A DNA stretch of 64,000 nucleotides from NCBI GenBank assembly GCA_900016675.1, contig LN483070.1:1915584-1979583 (forward strand), read 5' to 3'. Position numbers and translations under genes: made by a program. Shown one piece after another: positions 9,147 to 17,163 of the stretch. A model generated the notes under the pieces. It was given only the letters and a program-made list of their open reading frames with translations, did no database searches and was not told where the DNA came from. The stretch comes from Arthrobacter saudimassiliensis. GTDB taxonomy: Bacteria > Actinomycetota > Actinomycetes > Actinomycetales > Micrococcaceae. Position 1 is the stretch's first letter. Every line of letters starts with the position of its first letter.

Positions 9147-10261
9147 CCGCCGCCGACGTCCAGGTGCCGCGCAACGTCCTGGTGACCGGAGCCAGCGGGC
9201 TGCTCGGCGGTGCGGTCGCCGACCTGCTGGAGGCCAAGGGCCACAAGGTGCGCACCTTCCAGCGCAGTCCGGGCCGGCCGGGACGTGACTCGGTGGCCGG
9301 GTCGGTGGCCGACGCCGAGGCTGCGGCCCGGGCCGTGGCCGGAATGGATGCCGTCATCCACCTGGCCGCGAAGGTCTCCTTCACCGGGGAATGGCGCGAG
9401 TTTGAGGAGACCAACATCCGCGGCACCCGCGTACTGCTGGCTGCTGCCCGCGCCGAGGGGGTGCGCGACGTCGTGTTCGTTTCCTCGCCGTCCGTGGCGC
9501 ACTTCGGCGAGCCGATCGCCGGAGCCGGCGCGGGAACGGCGGACCCGGCCCGGGCGCGGGGCTTCTATGCCGCGTCCAAGGCCGAGGCGGAACTGATCGC
9601 CCTTGACCAGGACTCCGAGTCGTTCCGGGTGACGGCCATCCGGCCCCACATCGTGTGGGGTCCCGGGGACACCCAGCTGGTGGAACGGGTCATTGACCGC
9701 GCCCGTTCGGGCCGGCTGCCGCTGCTCGATGCCGGGGCGGCGCTGATCGACACGACCTACATCGACAACGCCGCGGCGGCCATCGTGCGCGGCCTGGAGC
9801 GCATGCAGGCCGCGCACGGCCGTGCCGTGGTGGTCACCAACGGCCAGCCCCGCCCGGTGGGCGAGCTGATCGCGGGCATCTGCGCTGCGGCCGGGGTGAA
9901 GGCTCCGGGCCGCAGCGTTCCGGGCAGCCTCGCGCGCAAGGCGGGAACCCTCATCGAGAAGGCGTGGCTGGCTGCCGGTAAACGCGGGCTGGTCCACGAC
10001 GAGCCGCCGATGACCCGGTTCCTCGCCGAACAGCTGTCCACCTCCCACTGGTTCGACCAGCGGGAGACGAGGGAGGTGCTGGACTGGGTGCCGGAGGTCT
10101 CCATCGAGGAAGGCATGCACCGGCTCGCCCGGCACTACGGCGGGACGGCCGCTGCCGATCCCGCGAGCGCGCCGTCGCGAACGGCCGGACTTCGATCCGG
10201 CAGCCGGTCCTCGGCGCAGGCGCAGCCCGACCGGCACGATCCGCCCGCCGGCCGGGCCTGA
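9143..10261 (+). CDS. oleD: OleD, NAD(P)H-dependent 2-alkyl-3-ketoacid reductase
   Basis: The 372-residue protein starts at the ATG in an ATGA overlap with oleBC; the open frame extends upstream but only inside oleBC. It is an extended short-chain dehydrogenase: TGASGLLGG nucleotide-binding loop (15-23), VSS at 113-115, and the YxxxK pair Tyr142/Lys146. In the olefin pathway it reduces the OleA product to the beta-hydroxy acid used by the OleC domain. The last about 40 residues are Ala/Ser/Arg/Pro-rich and look disordered. The nearest alternative family is 3-beta-HSD/NSDHL-like epimerases, which OleD resembles. Confidence 0.92.
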   Translation: MTAADVQVPRNVLVTGASGLLGGAVADLLEAKGHKVRTFQRSPGRPGRDSVAGSVADAEAAARAVAGMDAVIHLAAKVSFTGEWREFEETNIRGTRVLLAAARAEGVRDVVFVSSPSVAHFGEPIAGAGAGTADPARARGFYAASKAEAELIALDQDSESFRVTAIRPHIVWGPGDTQLVERVIDRARSGRLPLLDAGAALIDTTYIDNAAAAIVRGLERMQAAHGRAVVVTNGQPRPVGELIAGICAAAGVKAPGRSVPGSLARKAGTLIEKAWLAAGKRGLVHDEPPMTRFLAEQLSTSHWFDQRETREVLDWVPEVSIEEGMHRLARHYGGTAAADPASAPSRTAGLRSGSRSSAQAQPDRHDPPAGRA

Positions 10262-10306
10262 GACCCCGTACCGACAGATCCAGCCAACCTGCAAGGAAGC
10301 GAGCCC

Positions 10307-11125
10307 GTGAACAGCCTGAAGAAGATTGAGTCCTGGCCGGTGGAGAACGCGGCGGCCGCCCTGGTGTCCGCCGACGGCAAGGTCCTCGACACTGCCGGCG
10401 ACCAGGACCGCCGCTTTCCGCTGGCCTCGGTGACCAAGCTGCTCAGTGCCTACGCGGTGCTGATTGCCCTCGATGAGGGGGCGCTGGAACTCGACCAGCC
10501 TGCCGGGCCGGAGGGCTCCACCGTGCGCCACCTGCTGGCGCACTCGGCTGGATACGACTTCGGCGAGCGCACCGTGCGGTACGAGCCCGGATCCCGCCGG
10601 CTGTACTCGAATGCGGGGTTCGAGGTGCTCGGTGAGACCCTTGAGGAGGCCACCGGCATACCGTTCGCCGAGTACCTGTCCCAGGGTGTCCTGCAGCCGC
10701 TTGGCATGGGGGCCACCTCCCTTGAGGGTTCTCCGGCTGCCGGTGCGGTGTCCACCGCCGGTGACCTGAGCCGGTTCGCAGCCGAGCTCCAGTCGCCTGC
10801 GTTGACCGATCCGGGCCGACTGGCAGAGGCCACCCGGGTGGTCTTTCCCGGGCTGTCGGGTGTCCTTCCCGGCTTCGGCCGGCAGAAGGAGAACGACTGG
10901 GGCCTGGGCTTCGAGATCCGCGCCCATAAGGAACCGCACTGGACGGGCACGAAGAGTTCTCCGGCCACGTTCGGCCACTTCGGCCAGTCCGGCACTTTCC
11001 TGTGGGTGGATCCGCAGGCGCAGGCCGCACTCATTGGCCTGTCGGACCGGGACTTCGGCCCCTGGGCTGCAGAAGCGTGGCCTGCGTACACCGACGGCGT
11101 GCTCGCCGAGCTGGGCATCGGCTGA
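10307..11125 (+). CDS. serine hydrolase, class C beta-lactamase / DD-peptidase-like
   Basis: The 272-residue protein starts at GTG 10307, with AAGGAAG at 10293-10299. It carries the three penicillin-recognising motifs: SVTK (nucleophile Ser41, Lys44), YSN (100-102) and HFG (224-226). No signal peptide or membrane segment is seen, so it is probably cytoplasmic. This argues for an esterase or peptidase rather than a secreted beta-lactamase. It follows oleD by 45 bp on the same strand and may be read with the ole operon, but no role in olefin synthesis is known to me. Confidence 0.85.
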   Translation: MNSLKKIESWPVENAAAALVSADGKVLDTAGDQDRRFPLASVTKLLSAYAVLIALDEGALELDQPAGPEGSTVRHLLAHSAGYDFGERTVRYEPGSRRLYSNAGFEVLGETLEEATGIPFAEYLSQGVLQPLGMGATSLEGSPAAGAVSTAGDLSRFAAELQSPALTDPGRLAEATRVVFPGLSGVLPGFGRQKENDWGLGFEIRAHKEPHWTGTKSSPATFGHFGQSGTFLWVDPQAQAALIGLSDRDFGPWAAEAWPAYTDGVLAELGIG

Positions 11126-11130
11126 CAGTA

Positions 11131-11153
11131 CCGGCTGCTCGAAGCAGCACCGG
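11131..11153. terminator. possible terminator hairpin between convergent genes
   Basis: GCTGCT (11134-11139) pairs with AGCAGC (11143-11148), with an outer CCGG/CCGG pairing across a small bulge. It lies between the serine hydrolase stop and the convergent HNH gene. There is no U-tract, so it is weak evidence. Confidence 0.3.
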
Positions 11154-11222
11154 CACGATGTTGCCTGCGCCGTTCCGCCGGCTTCAGTGTCTCGGGACGT
11201 TGTCATGCCATCTCCGGGCCTT

Positions 11223-12851
11223 TCACGATATCTCGGGGCGTTGCCGTGTCCCGGGCAGCGGCGGCGCTGTGGATCGATACCGATGTCCGGTGGGCGTGAC
11301 GGTCTCCACGACGGATAAGCCGGACCCTGCCACCTCGCTGCTCCAACCGGGAGCTTCCTTCGCCTGGTTGCAGGCTTCGCACAGCCCCTGCCCGTTGGCG
11401 GCCGTTGTCGGTCCTCCGCGGCTGTGCGGCCGAACGTGATCGATGTGCCGAATCGGTGCCCCGCACCACGGCATCCGGCAGACCTGGTCGCGTACCGCGA
11501 TGAAACGGGCCAGCGAGGACGGAAAGAGCCGCGCCCGGGAGTCCATGGCCACCAGCTCGCCGGTATGGGGGGACGCGAACAGCCGGCGTATCCACCGTTC
11601 CTCCCTACTGCCGATGCCCCGTGGCTCCTCGCGGCCACGGCTGCCCGCCGTCCGATCCGGTTCGTTCCCGCTGGCGCCAACGGAGCCGCCGGTCCCGGTG
11701 CCGGGGCCAGCGGTGCTCTCCCGCTGTGCGCGCACCAGGTTTCGGGCCCATTGGGCAGGGACAGGACCGTACCCGGGGACCAGCGCGGGTTCGGCGTCGC
11801 CGTCGAACAGGGTCCTGTCGGTCATGACCAGCTGCACCTCCACCCGGGTCTGCCCGGCATCGGCCTGGCCGGTAATGCGTTCCACGAGGGTGTCCGCCAT
11901 GATCTGCCCACGCCCCCGAGTGTCACCGGCGGCGCGGAGCCGGTCCGCTTCCCTGCTCAGGACCGCATACACACCGACCCCCTGGGCGACGGGCAGCAGT
12001 CCGGTCAGGTAGGTCATCGTGTCCGGTGCCGGACGGCAGGAGACGAACCGGTCTGCAGCCGCCTTCGCTGCCCGGTTGACGGCAGATTGGGGATCGAGCC
12101 GGTACGCAGCCGCCTTCGCCCGACCGATGATCTGCCGGTCACCGAGCCGCTCCAGCACCTCGGGATCCCCGGCAACCTCCCGGTCCACCTGCTGCCGGTC
12201 CTCCACGCTCAGGCACGCCGTTTCCCGCACCAGCAGCGTCGCCCGCCATTCACTGATCCGTCCTTCGGACAGCGCGCTGAGCGTGCAGGGCATCTCGGCC
12301 GTGAGTGCCTTGGCGAAGCCGAGCAGGCGGCCGCCCCGACTGGGCGACTCCCTGCGGGCCAAAGCAATCTGTGCAGCCACGCCTCTCCCCTGCTGTTCGC
12401 GGGACAGGCCGGCCAAGGCCTGTTGCCGACGCTGGGAGGCATCGAATGCGGCCGCAGCTCGGGCCTGCACGGCAGACGCAGCGGCTTTCAGCTCCTCCAA
12501 AGCCCGGATCCGCTCAATCAGCTCCGCGTCGGTGCCGGGGCCAGGCTCGGCTGCCGGCCCCGGTCCTCCCGCCGCGTTTACTGCTGCTGACGGAGCGGCC
12601 GCTGCCGACACCGAAGCGTCGCCGCCTCGTTCCAGGATCTGTTTCCATTCCCGAATACGTTCCGCTCGCAGGAGCCCTCGGTCGGCAGGAGCGCTACCTG
12701 CCCGACCGGAGACCGCCCTGGGGCTTCGGGCGGCTACCTTCTGGTTGAACTCCGTACGCTCGGTCACCGGTTCAGCGGCGGGCGATGGCACGGAAACGGC
12801 GTCTGACGGCGGCTGCCCGCCGCGCCCTCGAGATCCATCCCATTCGAACAT
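11223..12851 (-). CDS. DUF222 and HNH endonuclease domain protein (13E12-like)
   Basis: The 542-residue protein starts at ATG 12851. The N-terminal 80 residues are low-complexity. The middle is the Arg/Ala-rich helical DUF222 region (about 100-370). The last 110 residues hold a complete HNH nuclease: two Cys in VCRMPWCG, catalytic HIDH, an Asn, and CEAC (a C4 zinc site). Such genes are multicopy in Micrococcaceae, are related to the REP13E12 proteins of mycobacteria, and behave like selfish or mobile genes; their exact function is unknown. It sits between the ole/hydrolase genes and mutM. All active-site residues look intact. Confidence 0.88.
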   Translation of the reverse strand: MFEWDGSRGRGGQPPSDAVSVPSPAAEPVTERTEFNQKVAARSPRAVSGRAGSAPADRGLLRAERIREWKQILERGGDASVSAAAAPSAAVNAAGGPGPAAEPGPGTDAELIERIRALEELKAAASAVQARAAAAFDASQRRQQALAGLSREQQGRGVAAQIALARRESPSRGGRLLGFAKALTAEMPCTLSALSEGRISEWRATLLVRETACLSVEDRQQVDREVAGDPEVLERLGDRQIIGRAKAAAYRLDPQSAVNRAAKAAADRFVSCRPAPDTMTYLTGLLPVAQGVGVYAVLSREADRLRAAGDTRGRGQIMADTLVERITGQADAGQTRVEVQLVMTDRTLFDGDAEPALVPGYGPVPAQWARNLVRAQRESTAGPGTGTGGSVGASGNEPDRTAGSRGREEPRGIGSREERWIRRLFASPHTGELVAMDSRARLFPSSLARFIAVRDQVCRMPWCGAPIRHIDHVRPHSRGGPTTAANGQGLCEACNQAKEAPGWSSEVAGSGLSVVETVTPTGHRYRSTAPPLPGTRQRPEIS

Positions 12852-12957
12852 GTGTTCGAGTCTATTGCGGCCCCTGCTCCCGGAACAGGTTCAGGAATGC
12901 GGGGGCATTACCTCACTCCACGGCGTACGCCTACCCGCCCCGCTGCGGCGTACCCGT

Positions 12958-13019
12958 CCTCCACAACCCACCCAGAACCGTGCCTCCACAACGCACCCAA
13001 AACCGTGCCCCTGCACAAC
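12958..13019 (-). repeat. short tandem repeat upstream of the HNH gene
   Basis: Read on the minus strand there are two units of 27 bp (13019-12993) and 25 bp (12992-12968), each GTTGTGvAGG...CACGGTTyTGGGTG, then a partial third unit (12967-12958) holding only GTTGTGGAGG. The array is 105-170 bp upstream of the HNH start, in the presumed promoter region. Nothing else is seen in the 241-bp gap 12852-13092. Confidence 0.75.
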
Positions 13020-13092
13020 GCGTTGCCGTATCGAACGTGACGGCTGGGCACCGGGTCCGCCGGCGTGCGGCTGCCCGCCCGGTTGAAAGGCC

Positions 13093-14058
13093 CTACCAGC
13101 GCCCGTTCCGCGGCCTGGGCTGGCAGACCGGGCAGGTGTACGAGGAGCGGTTCATGAAGGACTCGCGCCGAATCAGCGTCGCCAGCCCCTGCTCCTCGCA
13201 GCGCGGGCACGGCAGCGCTTCCCGCCCATAGGCGTTGAGGGATCGCGCGAAGTAGCCGGACGCGCCGTTGACGTTGACATAGAGCGAATCGAAGCTGGTT
13301 CCACCGGCATCAAGCGCACGCGCCATGACGTCCTGCACCGCGTCCAGCAGGCGTTCGGTCTCCGGGCGGCGGATCGTATCGGTGGCGCGGGCGTAGTGCA
13401 GGCGGGCCGCCCACAGCGCTTCGTCCGCATAAATGTTGCCGATGCCCGAGACCAGCCCCTGGTCGAGCAGCGCCCGTTTCAGACCGGTCTTGCGCCGTCG
13501 CAGCGCGGCGTGGAAGGCGTCGCGGGAAAAGGCGGGGTCGAGCGGATCCCGTGCAATGTGGGCCGCTTCCTCCGGCACCAGCGGCAGCGGGGTTTCGGCG
13601 AGGCCGCCCGGCTGCCCATCGGGCGTCGGCACCAGCCGGGAGAGGAACACGCCGCCGAAGATCCGCTGGTCAACGAACCGCAGCTCGGCCGGCAGCGGCG
13701 TCCCGTCGGCGTCGTGCGCCTCGCCCAGCACCAGGCGGACCTTCAGGTGCTTCTCATCGGGCTGGTGGGAGTCCTCCACCAGCAGCTGTCCGCTCATGCC
13801 GAGGTGCGCCATCAGCGCCTGGGTGGGCGGCGCCGTCGGCTGCTCGCCCTCGCCGCGCAGCGGCATCCACAGGAACTTTCCGCGGCGGACGGCATCGAGA
13901 ACGACGGCGCCCTCCAGGTTCGCGCGCAGGTCCTCGGCGCCGGCGGCGTGCCGGCGGACGGACCGGGCGTCCAGCACCTCCGCCGTCTTGATGCTGCGGC
14001 CGCGGACCCAGCGGGCGAGTCCGCGGCGCACCACCTCGACTTCAGGCAGTTCGGGCAT
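13093..14058 (-). CDS. mutM: formamidopyrimidine-DNA glycosylase (Fpg/MutM)
   Basis: The 321-residue protein begins PELPEVE, with the catalytic N-terminal Pro and Glu3 of bifunctional Fpg. The C-terminal zinc finger is complete (CPRC ... CPVC), with the Arg-containing loop before it. It removes 8-oxoguanine and other oxidised purines and nicks by beta/delta elimination. It is slightly longer than typical (about 270-290) because of inserts around residues 75-150. It follows rnc by 6 bp on the minus strand, so the two are co-transcribed. Confidence 0.95.
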   Translation of the reverse strand: MPELPEVEVVRRGLARWVRGRSIKTAEVLDARSVRRHAAGAEDLRANLEGAVVLDAVRRGKFLWMPLRGEGEQPTAPPTQALMAHLGMSGQLLVEDSHQPDEKHLKVRLVLGEAHDADGTPLPAELRFVDQRIFGGVFLSRLVPTPDGQPGGLAETPLPLVPEEAAHIARDPLDPAFSRDAFHAALRRRKTGLKRALLDQGLVSGIGNIYADEALWAARLHYARATDTIRRPETERLLDAVQDVMARALDAGGTSFDSLYVNVNGASGYFARSLNAYGREALPCPRCEEQGLATLIRRESFMNRSSYTCPVCQPRPRNGRW

Positions 14059-14064
14059 GTGGGC

Positions 14065-14835
14065 TCAGCGTTCGGCGGCTTGCGAAGCCGGTGCGGCTGC
14101 GGAACTGCGCACGGTGTCCGCGAGGCCGGTGTCGGTCCGCGCCGCCGCCCGTTCCTCGGCGCTGCGCAGCAGCTTCCAGGACGCGGCTGCGGCTTCCTGC
14201 TCGGCTTCCTTCTTCGAGTGCCCGGTGCCGCTGCCGTAGGGGCGGCCTCCGATCACCAGGACGGCTTCGAAGCTGCGGGCGTGGTCCGGACCGGAACCGC
14301 TCACCTGGTATTCGATGTCGCCGAGCTTTCGGGCGGCGGCGATCTCCTGGATGCTGGTCTTCCAGTCGGTGCCGGCGCCGAGGGCTTCGGTGTCGGCCAG
14401 CAGCGGGCCGATGAGGCGCATCACCATGGCACGGGCGGCCTCGATGCCGTTGGTCAGGTAGACCGCGCCGATGATGGCCTCGGTGGTGTCGGCAAGGATG
14501 GAGGCCTTGTCGCGGCCGTTGGTCAGCTTTTCGCCCTGGCCGAGGAGGATGTACTGGCCCAGCCCAAGGTCGCGGGCGATCCCGGCGAGGGCACGCGTGC
14601 TGACGACGGCGGAGCGGCGCTTGGCCAGCTCGCCCTCGGAGAGGTCCGGGTGGTCGCGGAACAGCGCGTCCGTCACGGAGAAGCCGAGAATGGAGTCGCC
14701 CAGGAACTCGAGGCGTTCGTTCGTGGGAATGCCGCCGTGTTCGTAGGCGTAGGAGCGATGTGTGAGCGCAAGACGAAGCGTCTCGGCGTCGATGTCGACG
14801 CCGAGACGCTTCGTAAGCTCTTCAGTGTTCTTCAC
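14065..14835 (-). CDS. rnc: ribonuclease III
   Basis: The 256-residue protein starts at ATG 14835. It has the RNase III signature [13 protein letters not shown], the second acidic cluster (Asp and Glu in [12 protein letters not shown]), and a C-terminal double-strand RNA-binding domain (about 160-235). It cleaves dsRNA, processes rRNA precursors and controls some mRNAs. The coding sequence itself holds a long perfect hairpin over codons 8-21 (see separate entry), suggesting self-cleavage. It lies in the DUF177-rpmF-rnc-mutM operon, the order known from many actinobacteria. Confidence 0.96.
   Translation of the reverse strand: MKNTEELTKRLGVDIDAETLRLALTHRSYAYEHGGIPTNERLEFLGDSILGFSVTDALFRDHPDLSEGELAKRRSAVVSTRALAGIARDLGLGQYILLGQGEKLTNGRDKASILADTTEAIIGAVYLTNGIEAARAMVMRLIGPLLADTEALGAGTDWKTSIQEIAAARKLGDIEYQVSGSGPDHARSFEAVLVIGGRPYGSGTGHSKKEAEQEAAAASWKLLRSAEERAAARTDTGLADTVRSSAAAPASQAAER
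14773..14814 (-). promoter_or_regulatory. perfect long hairpin in the 5' coding part of rnc
   Basis: Bases 14773-14792 and 14795-14814 are exact reverse complements (20 + 2 + 20). In RNA this gives about 19 perfect pairs with a tetraloop ACAU. It covers codons 8-21 of rnc ([14 protein letters not shown]). Codons CTT and CGT near its end, unusual in this GC-rich gene, are the ones that complete the pairing. About two turns of perfect dsRNA is the classic RNase III substrate, so it is a candidate autoregulatory cleavage site. Confidence 0.65.
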
Positions 14836-14866
14836 TTTTGAGATTCGACCTGAAAAGCGGTGCAGT

Positions 14867-14893
14867 GCCGGCCCTTCTCCGGGAAGGCCCGGC
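14867..14893 (-). promoter_or_regulatory. hairpin in the rpmF-rnc intercistronic space
   Basis: Eleven-base arms (14867-14877 and 14883-14893) pair with one mismatch around a 5-nt loop. It lies between the rpmF stop and the rnc start and has no U-tract. It may be an mRNA processing or stability element, or a weak attenuator. Confidence 0.4.
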
Positions 14894-14904
14894 GGACACC
14901 GGTC

Positions 14905-15108
14905 TTAGACGTCTGCGACCTTGCGTCCCTTGTATTCAAGGAACAGCGCGGTACCGGCCGAGTCGGTGACAACCTTGGCCTGGTGCGGCAGGCTGTAGGT
15001 CACGCGGCCGTTCTCGACGGTCTTGACCAGGTTGGGCGCAGTGGCCTTCCACTGGGACCGACGGGCACGTGTATTCGCGCGGGACATCTTCCGCTTGGGA
15101 ACAGCCAC
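14905..15108 (-). CDS. rpmF: 50S ribosomal protein L32
   Basis: The 67-residue basic protein begins [20 protein letters not shown], the typical bL32 start. It has no Cys pairs, so it is the zinc-free form. It is 2 bp downstream of the DUF177 gene and 69 bp upstream of rnc; DUF177-rpmF pairing is conserved widely in bacteria. It is part of the large ribosomal subunit. Confidence 0.96.
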   Translation of the reverse strand: MAVPKRKMSRANTRARRSQWKATAPNLVKTVENGRVTYSLPHQAKVVTDSAGTALFLEYKGRKVADV

Positions 15109-15110
15109 GA

Positions 15111-15701
15111 CTAACTCTCTTCTCTCTCGTCTGACTCTGTACTTGTTGCCGCTTCCGCGGTCATGCCAGCCAGCCCGGCGAGGGCTGCCCAGCGAGGATC
15201 CACGACCTCATGGTGGTGCTCCGGATCCTCTTCAAGGCTGGCTCCGCATTCGGAGCAGAGGCCCTTGCAGTCCTCCCGGCACACCGGCTGGAACGGCAGG
15301 GTGGTCACCACTGCGTCCCTCAGTGCCGGTTCAAGGTCGATGCTATCCTGCTCGATCCGGCGCTGCTCCTCTTCCTCTTCGAAGGACTCAGCGTCCTCGT
15401 AGTAGAAGAGTTCCTGCACGTCGACTTCCTGGTCATACGCGAGGGGCTTCAGGCACCGCCCGCATTCGCCCCGAATGGGAGCGACCACGGTTCCGGATAC
15501 CAAAATCCCTTCGTGCACGGCCTCGAGCCTCAGGTCCAGAGCAAGTTCCGAACCCTCGTCGACGCCGATCAGCGCCACACCGAAATCCTTCGGTGCCGGC
15601 ACATGTTCCTGCATGGTTCGCATGGTCCCCGGGCTGCGCCCGAGGTCCTTGACGTTGACCGTCAGGGGCGAACCCGGATTTGTCCGCGAATGAACGCTAA
15701 T
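15111..15701 (-). CDS. YceD/DUF177 family protein
   Basis: The family links to 23S rRNA metabolism and is encoded next to rpmF. The protein has paired Cys in GECGRC and in [13 protein letters not shown], suggesting a metal site, and an acidic middle. The first ATG is at 15623 (170 residues). The conserved family opening ([13 protein letters not shown]) lies upstream of it in the same open frame. That frame reaches an ATT at 15701-15699 with AGGAG (15711-15707) five bases before it, and has no ATG, GTG or TTG in this extension. I therefore give the longer form (196 residues, ATT start). The short form from 15623 is the alternative. Confidence 0.85.
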   Translation of the reverse strand: MSVHSRTNPGSPLTVNVKDLGRSPGTMRTMQEHVPAPKDFGVALIGVDEGSELALDLRLEAVHEGILVSGTVVAPIRGECGRCLKPLAYDQEVDVQELFYYEDAESFEEEEEQRRIEQDSIDLEPALRDAVVTTLPFQPVCREDCKGLCSECGASLEEDPEHHHEVVDPRWAALAGLAGMTAEAATSTESDEREES

Positions 15702-15889
15702 GAGAACTCCTGTAGAACATAGACCGACATATCATCTTAGCCTGAGTCGGCCCCCAGACCCAAACCGGCGCGTGCGCCGACTTTCCGGGCCCTGCCCTGC
15801 GGGCCGGATACCACTTCCATCCTAGCGCGCGCCCCTGCCGCGACGGCAGCGGGGGGCAGACCCCAAAACGGGGGCAGGCGGACGACGAC

Positions 15890-15917
15890 GGCGCGCGGGC
15901 ACCGGCGCGCGGGCACC
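15890..15917. repeat. 14-bp tandem repeat in intergenic region
   Basis: GGCGCGCGGGCACC occurs twice in direct tandem (15890-15903, 15904-15917), followed by a partial third copy. It lies in the 282-bp divergent gap 15702-15983 between the DUF177 and DUF218 genes. No reliable promoter hexamers are seen there. Confidence 0.6.
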
Positions 15918-15983
15918 GGCGCACGGCCGCCGGGGCGCTCCCCCGGTTCAGGCGGCGGCGGCTTCCTGCCCTAAGGTTGCGGT

Positions 15984-16568
15984 GTGCCCAGCTCCACCTT
16001 TGTCGGTCCCCGCCTGCGCCGCCGCCTGCTCTCCGCGGCCGCGGCCCTGATGTGCGTGGCGTTCCTGTGGGTGTTCACCTCGGTCATTCTGTTCCGCTTT
16101 CCGCACCCGGACCGGCTGCCGGAGTCGGCGGACGCCGTCGTCGTGCTGGCGGGCGCGGCGGAGGAGCGGCTCGACGTCGGCCGGCAGCTGTGGTGGGAGG
16201 GCCGGGCGCCGGTCCTGGTGCTTTCGACCACCGACACGCCCGGAAACCAGCGGACCGATGTGCTGTGCGACCACGGCACCAACCCCCGGGTGGTCTGCTT
16301 CAGCCCCGACCCGATGACCACCCGGGGCGAGGCGCGCGCCGTCGCCCGGCTGGCCGCGGACAACGGCTGGGACGAGCTGATCGTGGTGACCTCGCGCTAC
16401 CACGTGGTGCGGGCGCAGGCGAACCTCGAGCAGTGCAGCGGGGCGGAGATCACCATGGCGGCGTCGGAGCCCGAGCTGGGCCCGGGCCAGTGGCTGTCCC
16501 GCTTCGTCGAGGAGTCGGCGGGCACCGCGGCGGCAGTGCTGCGCCCCGCCTGCGCGAACGCGATCTGA
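15984..16568 (+). CDS. YdcF/SanA-like DUF218 membrane-anchored protein
   Basis: The 194-residue protein starts at GTG 15984. One N-terminal membrane segment (about 15-36) is followed by the DUF218 domain, with ADAVVVLAG near residue 50, TTRGEARA in the middle and VTSRYHVVRA near 135. Relatives (ElyC, SanA, YdcF) act in envelope or peptidoglycan precursor homeostasis. The domain would face outside. It is convergent with coaD. Confidence 0.85.
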   Translation: MPSSTFVGPRLRRRLLSAAAALMCVAFLWVFTSVILFRFPHPDRLPESADAVVVLAGAAEERLDVGRQLWWEGRAPVLVLSTTDTPGNQRTDVLCDHGTNPRVVCFSPDPMTTRGEARAVARLAADNGWDELIVVTSRYHVVRAQANLEQCSGAEITMAASEPELGPGQWLSRFVEESAGTAAAVLRPACANAI

Positions 16569-16602
16569 GCGGTACCCGCCCGCCCGGGCGCTCCTTCCCC
16601 GG

Positions 16603-17073
16603 TCAGTCGCCCATGAGCCGCTTGTGCACACCGTGCGGCACATATTCCGTAACATCGCCGCCCAGGCCGGCCACTTCCTTGATCAGGGTGGAGGACAGGT
16701 GGGTGTAGCCGCTCTCCGCCGGCAGGAAGACGGTTTCGACGCCGGTGAGGTGGCGGTTCATCATGGCCATCGGCAGCTCATACTGGTAGTCCTGCGTGGA
16801 ACGGATGCCCTTGACGATGGCGTTCGCGCCGTGTTCGCGGCAGAAATCCGCCAGCAGGCCCTCGCCCATGGGAACCACGCGCACGCCGGCGAGCGCGCGC
16901 ACCGATTCGCTCACCATCACGAGGCGCTGCTCGTCGGTGAACCGGTACTTCTTGGCGTAGTTCGTCGACACGGCCACGATCACCTCGTCGAAGAGGTTCG
17001 CGGCCCGCGCGATGATCTCCAGGTGTCCGTTGTGGATGGGGTCATATGAGCCGGGGCACACTGCACGTTGCAT
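16603..17073 (-). CDS. coaD: phosphopantetheine adenylyltransferase
   Basis: The 156-residue protein has the usual length. It has the nucleotidyltransferase motif DPIHNGH (about 11-17), KGIRSTQDYQYE and SSTLIKEVA. It makes dephospho-CoA from 4'-phosphopantetheine and ATP. In related genomes coaD sits next to rsmD and recG; here it is 8 kb away, separated by the aminotransferase, speE-like and polymer genes. Confidence 0.96.
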   Translation of the reverse strand: MQRAVCPGSYDPIHNGHLEIIARAANLFDEVIVAVSTNYAKKYRFTDEQRLVMVSESVRALAGVRVVPMGEGLLADFCREHGANAIVKGIRSTQDYQYELPMAMMNRHLTGVETVFLPAESGYTHLSSTLIKEVAGLGGDVTEYVPHGVHKRLMGD

Positions 17074-17163
17074 CCCACGAATCTACCAAGCCCGCCCGTC
17101 ACCGCCAGCCGCCCGCCGTGACAAACCGCGCCGTCCGCGCGTCGGCAGGCAATACTGGAGGAC

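Noticed and set aside
8618..11680. A 1020-residue minus-strand open frame
   Set aside because: It is antisense to oleBC, oleD and the serine hydrolase; long shadows are normal at this GC content.
12958..13019. CRISPR array
   Set aside because: Only two and a half units, directly adjacent with no spacers, and no cas genes.
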